Origin: Mimachlamys varia
Taxonomy: Eukaryota > Mollusca > Bivalvia > Pectinida > Pectinidae
NCBI GenBank assembly: GCA_947623455.1
Contig: OX392542.1
Location: 14,081,625-14,145,624 of the forward strand
DNA: 64,000 bases
Reading direction: 5' to 3'
The notes beneath the pieces are model-generated. The model made no database searches and had not been told where the DNA came from. It was given only the letters and a program-made list of their open reading frames with translations. Shown piece after piece: positions 58,800 through 64,000 of this stretch. Within the stretch, counting starts at the first letter, position 1; each line of letters begins with the position of its first letter. The position numbers and the translations under genes were made by a program.

Positions 58800-61700
58800 C
58801 TACAAGATAGCGTTTGGTGATAGAAAGGAAGCGAGACAAATAATGCTTGGACAAGTAAAGGAAGCGGGTAACTATAATGCTTGAAGAAATAAGGGAAGCG
58901 AATAAACAAGTTGGATAATGTTTACAAAAAAAACATAATTCTTGGTAAAGTGAGGAAGGCGGTTATTTACAATAATGCTTGTAAAGTAAGGAAAACGAAT
59001 ATATATAGGAAATAAGATGAAGTTTATTGGAGTAAGGGAAGCCAGTATTTACACAATTATGTTTGGTGAATTAAAAGAAACTAACATCTGTAATAAACAA
59101 ATACATTGTGAATTAAAGGAAGCTAATATCTGTCAAATACAATGCTTGGTGAAGCGAGGGAAATTACTTAACGAGTTTAATAAATTCAATATAACATTGA
59201 CACGAGTGTAAGATTATATTTATCACATAACTTATATTTATGAGACAATACACCAAAACTCTCAAATTCATCTCTATAAGAAAGGCAAATTTCTACTTTG
59301 ATGGTACGATTTTCACTACCGAGACGATCAAATGACGTCTTCATGGCGTCATTTGTTTATGAAGTCACAATAAAGTTATTACACGAGTGTAATTCAATAT
59401 TTATGACATGGTCGTAAGACATGACTAAATCTATAGAGAAAAAAATAATGCTTAGTGGAGTAAGGGAAGCGAATATGTACAAAGCAATCATTATGCGTGG
59501 TGATATAAAGAAAGCAAATTTCTTCAAGAAAAATAATACTTGATGACATATTGAAAGCGAATATATATATCTCAATTATGGACCTTTGCTGAGGTCAATA
59601 TGGTGTTATACTGACCTTGTAGAATAAAATATTGATCGAGGGCGTTAGCCCGAGGTCAATATTTTAGATTCTACCAGGTCGGTATAACACCATATCGACT
59701 GAATCAAAGGTCCTTAATTTTTATATTAGAAAACCTGTTTGCAAAAGACTTAAATTGCATTATATCTGTCTTGATAAAGAATAAAATGTACAGTTGCATG
59801 CATAGGTACTATAATGTCACAATGATTATGACGTCACAAATGCAATATTGACTCGGTGTTTCTCAAAATAGAAATAAAATATGGACCTCCATGTGACCAT
59901 ATTTTAGTCTATGAGAATGGAGGAAAGTCAGACCACACCTTATAAAGACAATTAATGATTTGTGAAGTAACGGAAGCGAATATTTCTAGAAAAAGCATGC
60001 TTGGTGAATTTTTACAAAAATAAAAACGAATGATTTTTTGTGAAGTAAGGGAAGCGAATAACATCTGAAGCAATAATGCTTTGCGAGGATTGGAATCGAA
60101 TATAAACAAGAAATATAATGCCTGATGAAGTAAGAATAAAAATAATACCCTCAAACTTAGGGTTTTGCAGTATTTGAAAATATCCTAGGGTATAATTTTT
60201 CTATCTTGCGCTCCTGGTCACGAAAGAGTCTCATGTTCTTGCAGATATTTCTTACATGGGCAAACTCTATCAATAAGGGTAGAAATGAGAGAAAAATGTC
60301 TGGATTAAAAAGATGTTTTCGTTAGAACTAGAGTGTTACGGCAATAATTGGGCACGTATATATATACTTGTTAATCACCTTGAAAAGTCGAAACATTCTT
60401 AGATATCGAATTAAAATCAGATTTTCATTGCACAATTACAGCATGGCCATGCTAGCCAATACGTAGTCAATCCTGTAAACGCTATATCACATCAATTATC
60501 AGTTTGTTGACATTTAGATATCTAAAACTCCCTTTTGGAGAGGCCGAGACGTTGCCAGTGGGTATTTTCCAGGTAAATGGTTAGGAGAGTAACTGTCCTG
60601 GAAAGCAGACGTGTTCATACCCTAATCATTTGCTTTATATCAATACTGATGTATTTCAAAAAATTGAAATGAATAAACCCAGAGTCACTAGTTCTTTCAC
60701 TTTCTTCCGCAGACTGCAGTACTAGTGAATCTGGGTTTGTTTATTTTCTTGAAATATTGATTACCCTCCTGAGGACATTATCGATTTTCATCTATACCTT
60801 ATGAGCAAGGAAGAACATGTTTACAAATATACCTTATGCATATTGATATTTTGTTACCAATATGTTCATATGTATTAATAAAGATGGAAATAATTGGAAT
60901 AGTGACATCTTAAGCATGCCTTCATCGGCATCAATCATAATGAGTATGATGTGTATACAATGTACATACCTGTTTATTGTAACAACGTGCGACAATATGA
61001 CAGTCTATCTAATCAAGATGATTTATTAATTAATCCCTACATAGCAAGGCTTTGTTAAGTGGAGTCTAGCATACCTCCAGTTTCTCCAGGCCATGGTTGT
61101 GTACGACTGCCTGTTCGTCTGTGGTCAGAGGCATGAAATAACAGGTCGAGTGGGTACTGGCGATCAGGTAATGCTGTCAATGGGAGGTTTAAAAAATCAA
61201 AGAATATCCGAAGCGTCATGTTCCGGATGAATAAGCGTCTTCTGCTTCATCCACGACACATGCTTTAAAGCATTACCATAATACATCGTGAAATATATTC
61301 AATTTCTTATATGTAAAATTTGAAATAGCATCATTGATAAAATAATGTTCATATTGTCTCATTTGAAACTATTTTAAAGGCCCACTATACGTAATTTCAG
61401 GAAAATTTGCGTGATTCTGGAAAAAAATGCAGTTGATAACCATGCAAAAATAAGCCTAAAACGAAATAAGCCTGAGCAGTAAATAACAAGAAACTCTTGA
61501 CAAAAAAATCCGAAGAATCGAGAATTCAGGTGGGGCCCACTTCAACAACGAACCGAAGGTAGAAGACCGTTCGAAATGGACTCGTGTTTACAAATAGCGT
61601 GTTTCAACTGCTGCTGTACCGGTAACCGCGAAATAATTCATCTTGAATATTGCTGATATCAGTTAATCTACTAAATCTATAAGTATAATAAGTTATTAGG

Positions 61701-62962
61701 CTTGATTTTCGCTTCAAATTTTGCCGAAAGTTACGTTTACTGGGCTTTTAATAATAACAGGGTTTAAATCCAAGATGGAAATTTGCTCAAGCAAAAAACG
61801 CAAATATTTTTCAAGCTAAAATACACACCGAAGCAGGATCATACGTAAAGCCCACTGAGCCTTGCTCTGTATGTTCATGGTTCCCGCCGAAAATTAAACC
61901 TCCAGGATGGTGGTGGTGCTGAAAAATAATGTTATAAATCGCTGAATATATTTAGGGCCAAACAGCATTATAGAAACTGAACATCCACAAGAAAAGTCAG
62001 AAAAGTTTTAAATTAGTAATAAGTATCAAAAACATAAAAAGCAAACGAATTGTTTATGACATTATATTTTCATATCTAATCGTATCGATTAGTAGATTGT
62101 ACGTAATCAATTATTGGTTCCACTGAAACGTTCTTAAATTAATGGTTTATAGATGGTTATTGATAAAATCAAAATATTTGTTGAAAACAGCAAATTCAGT
62201 CCTCGTATGTTTTTACTGTGAATTGTTGAACACATACATGATAATATGGTTGTCTTCCTTATGTTAAATGTAAATATATGTAATGTAGTTAACCGAATAT
62301 TTCTTTCTATTTTATGAATAAACTAAAATCAGTAGTTGCGATTTCTTGAAATGGTGAATGATAAACAGGAAATGACAACTACAATTGTACTATTAAGGGC
62401 ATAAGTGAAAAACGACATGGGAAACGCTCATTCCATTATTCAATGTCAATAATGAGATATTTCAAAGATGACGTAACACACAAATAAGTTGCACCTTTTC
62501 AATTCAGTTATAGATACAGTATGCCGAAAAAAATAACCTGCTTCATACAGCTGTTTCGTCCTCATTGGTCTCTTTAGTGATACTAGGGGCCGAAAGGTGG
62601 AAATCCAAAATTTCTAACTTAATGTATATATCCGAATGGCAAATGTATTAACCAGGATTGATTTTGTCAAAATATCTGTATTTATTTGCATATTATTCAC
62701 ACTGAAAGATTAGGGTTGTGTTGTCATGTAAATCGTAAGAAAATTTGAAGACAAAGGGTACATATTACCTTCAAATATGGAAATTGGACAACATAGTTCC
62801 TTTTAAGCATTTTCCTCTTCAAATTTGTTTTACATAGACAGCTGTAAACAAAACTGCTTAAAATTGATCGGTAATATTCATATTTGAAATAAGCATGCGT
62901 GTCAAACATACCTGGCAGACAGCTAAGGTGAACAAGGTGGTAAGAACGGCTAGTCTGAACAT
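58638..62962 (-). CDS. Small secreted His/Met-rich protein, BRICHOS-like (4 exons)
   Basis: Seen: exons 62962-62912, 61918-61829, 61173-61075 and 58799-58638 have GT-AG borders, all phase 0, and give 133 residues. Signal peptide MFRLAVLTTLFTLAVCQ, then HHHHPGG. The rest follows the BRICHOS pattern: a V-F-YD strand (GSVGFTYDPAS), CYFMPL with C58, and a late cysteine C110 followed by NNHKLYM, resembling the final C-x(2-4)-YW motif. The C58-C110 distance suits the BRICHOS disulphide. After the signal peptide there are 13 His and 9 Met in 116 residues. Known: BRICHOS domains chaperone aggregation-prone partners, usually inside larger proproteins. Inferred: secreted mini-BRICHOS or, less likely, an unrelated metal-binding or matrix protein. 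The gene structure is surer than the domain name. Confidence 0.78.
59290..59425 (+). mobile_element. MITE interior fragment (19.5 kb type)
   Basis: GACATGGTCGTAAGACATGA and TTATTACACGAGTGTAATTC parallel the interior of the 19.5 kb copy. The ends are missing. Confidence 0.5.
59573..59719. repeat. Fold-back element, about 145 bp
   Basis: ATTATGGACCTTTG pairs with CAAAGGTCCTTAAT, ATATGGTGTTATAC with GTATAACACCATAT, and the loop is GGGCGTTAGCCC. Confidence 0.85.
61075..61173 (-). CDS. BRICHOS-like gene, exon 3
   Basis: Residues 48-80, acceptor CATTGACAG|CA, donor CTGGAG|GTATGC, phase 0 both sides. It contains STCYFMPL with the first candidate disulphide cysteine C58. Confidence 0.8.
61195..61270 (-). 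mobile_element. Penelope-like element 3' tail fragment
   Basis: An end piece (AAGAATATCCGAAGCGTC) is joined directly to the core (GTTCCGGATGAATAAGCGTC), so the middle is deleted. It lies in an intron of the BRICHOS-like gene. Confidence 0.65.
61378..61747. mobile_element. TTAA-flanked MITE (piggyBac-type), 370 bp, in intron
   Basis: TTAA at 61374-61377 and 61748-61751; ends AGGCCCACTATACGTAA and TTACGTTTACTGGGCT. The outer parts match the 19.5 kb copy (GTTGATAACCATGCAAAAAT), but the middle is different sequence. It lies in the second intron of the BRICHOS-like gene. Confidence 0.8.
61829..61918 (-). CDS. BRICHOS-like gene, exon 2
   Basis: Residues 18-47, acceptor TTATTTTTCAG|CA, donor TTCG|GTGTGT, phase 0 both sides. 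It encodes the HHHH run, a Gly-rich turn and the first predicted beta strand (VGFTYDPAS). Confidence 0.8.
62465..62625 (+). mobile_element. Dispersed repeat family C copy
   Basis: GATGACGTAACACACAAATA to CGAAAGGTGGAAATCCAAAA in the family order. It lies in the first intron of the BRICHOS-like gene. Confidence 0.65.
62912..62962 (-). CDS. BRICHOS-like gene, exon 1 (signal peptide)
   Basis: The exon encodes exactly the 17-residue signal peptide and ends CAG|GTATGT in phase 0. A CCCTGCAG just before the ATG could be an acceptor, so a 5' UTR exon may lie upstream. TATATATAAGG at about 63312-63300 on the minus strand is a possible TATA box, but this is weak. Confidence 0.8.
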
Positions 62963-63344
62963 GTTGGCTGCAGGGATTCGAAAATGACTTATCAGTAATA
63001 TCTTGACATATAAAGCAAAAGGTTGACGAACAGGCAAGGACATAGTGATTATATCCTTATCATTTGTCCTACATATATGATCACGTTGGACTGGTTTTCC
63101 TATCATGAATCCGATTACCGTTTCGTGCGCATGTTCGACGTGATAATATCAGCCAACATCTGTCATTTTCATCTAATAGTGCTCGCTTGTGGACAATAAT
63201 AAAAGCTATTGTTAGAAACTATTTCCTTTAACCTATCCTTGCTAGCTTGACAGGAAATCAAATTGGTTCGTTACAGAATAAGAGTTAAATGTGTCCCTTA
63301 TATATATATGTTAAAGACAATTAATCTACCTCCAGTATACACTT

Positions 63345-63420
63345 TGTAAGTCGTGACAAGTAGGGCGTAGGAATCTTACCGGCTGCCCTAGTAACAAGAT
63401 TCGTAAGAGGCGACTAAATT
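63345..63420 (-). repeat. Dispersed mollusc repeat fragment
   Basis: The minus strand reads TTAGTCGCCTCTTACGAATC, then GGGCAGCCGGTAAGATTCC and CCTACTTGTCACGAC, related to 32085-32185. Confidence 0.55.
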
Positions 63421-64000
63421 ACGGATCTATTTTTTTTCTCTTCCTTCTAAACAACCTCTTCTTCCTAATGCCTCCCTTGACAATATCTCACTTTTGGTCT
63501 TTAGTTGATGAAGAATACTTTGGTGTTGTTCCCAGAATGAGACAAACCAGAGTCTTAAAATGGCTACTAGGAAATGACTCTCAGTATAATCAGAGTGGTA
63601 CGACTGGTTCACCCGTTGTCAGTTTAATGCGACTTTATGCGTTTTAAATGGTCGTAAGACTTCTAGTTAACAAGACGCCATCTTTCTGGCACTATTCACA
63701 AAGTTAACAAAACCATGCAACATTTTAATTGTTATCTCAAATGCATGCGCGTTGTTTTAATCTCTGCTTAGTATTTCAATGTATTAAAAGAATGTGGCAT
63801 TCGATATCAAACAAAACATCCGTTTCTGTGCCCCGTTAGTGTTCCATGTCCGTCATCCTTGGTGATAGTACTTTTGTATCTACACTTTTAGTCGACGAAA
63901 TAAAATTGGTCTTCATGTTCCGCTTAGATCAAATCCGAAAAACTCCGTTAAGAACTTATTGTAATATCAAAACGATTTAATGTTATTTGAAATATTGTTT

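Larger units (their letters stand above)
58812..60135 (+). repeat. Degenerate tandem array (about 45 bp) split by inserted elements
   Basis: Words of the type GTGAAGTAAGGGAAGCGAAT and ATAATGCTTGGTGA recur at 58820-59165, 59430-59580 and 59940-60135. A fold-back element (59573-59719) and a MITE fragment (about 59290-59425) interrupt it. It lies in the last intron of the BRICHOS-like gene. Confidence 0.7.

Overview
This 64 kb window is eukaryotic: AT-rich, mostly non-coding, with multi-exon genes, GT-AG introns, minisatellites and many short dispersed repeats. The repeats (Penelope-like element tails, tRNA-derived SINEs, repeats carrying 'ACGTCCTATTAACAGCCAGGGTC'-like cores, TTAA-flanked MITEs) and the gene content point to a mollusc, most likely a bivalve. 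The species cannot be fixed from the sequence alone.

Three host genes can be read. (1) At 9.1-10.2 kb on the plus strand, one coding exon gives a 355-residue type II membrane protein with a FkbM-type methyltransferase domain. (2) From about 40.68 kb down to 21.17 kb on the minus strand runs a complete membrane guanylate cyclase whose sensor is a NIT (nitrate/nitrite-sensing type) domain. Seven coding exons join in phase to 633 residues: TM1, NIT, TM2, a coiled-coil linker and a cyclase domain with all catalytic residues present. A probable 5' UTR exon with a TATA box lies at 40.58-40.68 kb. It has no kinase-homology domain. (3) From 62.96 down to 58.64 kb on the minus strand, four exons with all introns in phase 0 encode a 133-residue secreted His/Met-rich protein that fits a minimal BRICHOS-like domain.

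The rest is repeat-rich. At least fifteen truncated copies of one Penelope-like retroelement share the same 3' tail; a few keep reverse-transcriptase fragments. There are minisatellites of about 20 bp (3.7-4.46 kb), 18 bp (12.5 kb), 47 bp (22.9-24.1 kb, inside a cyclase intron), 19 bp with a 205 bp higher-order period (27.2-28 kb), 27 bp (29.8 kb), 44 bp (33.1 kb), 66 bp (47.9-48.8 kb) and 35 bp (53.8 kb). Fold-back or MITE-like elements occur at 6.5, 8.9, 12.1, 16.8, 19.5, 27.0, 42.0, 59.6 and 61.4 kb. A tRNA-derived head sits on the end of the 20 bp minisatellite at 4.5 kb.

The three genes do not form an obvious pathway and are transcribed independently. No operon, CRISPR, phage or other prokaryotic feature is present. 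The most interesting biology is the NIT-domain guanylate cyclase, then the small His/Met-rich BRICHOS-like protein and the Penelope-tail repeat family.
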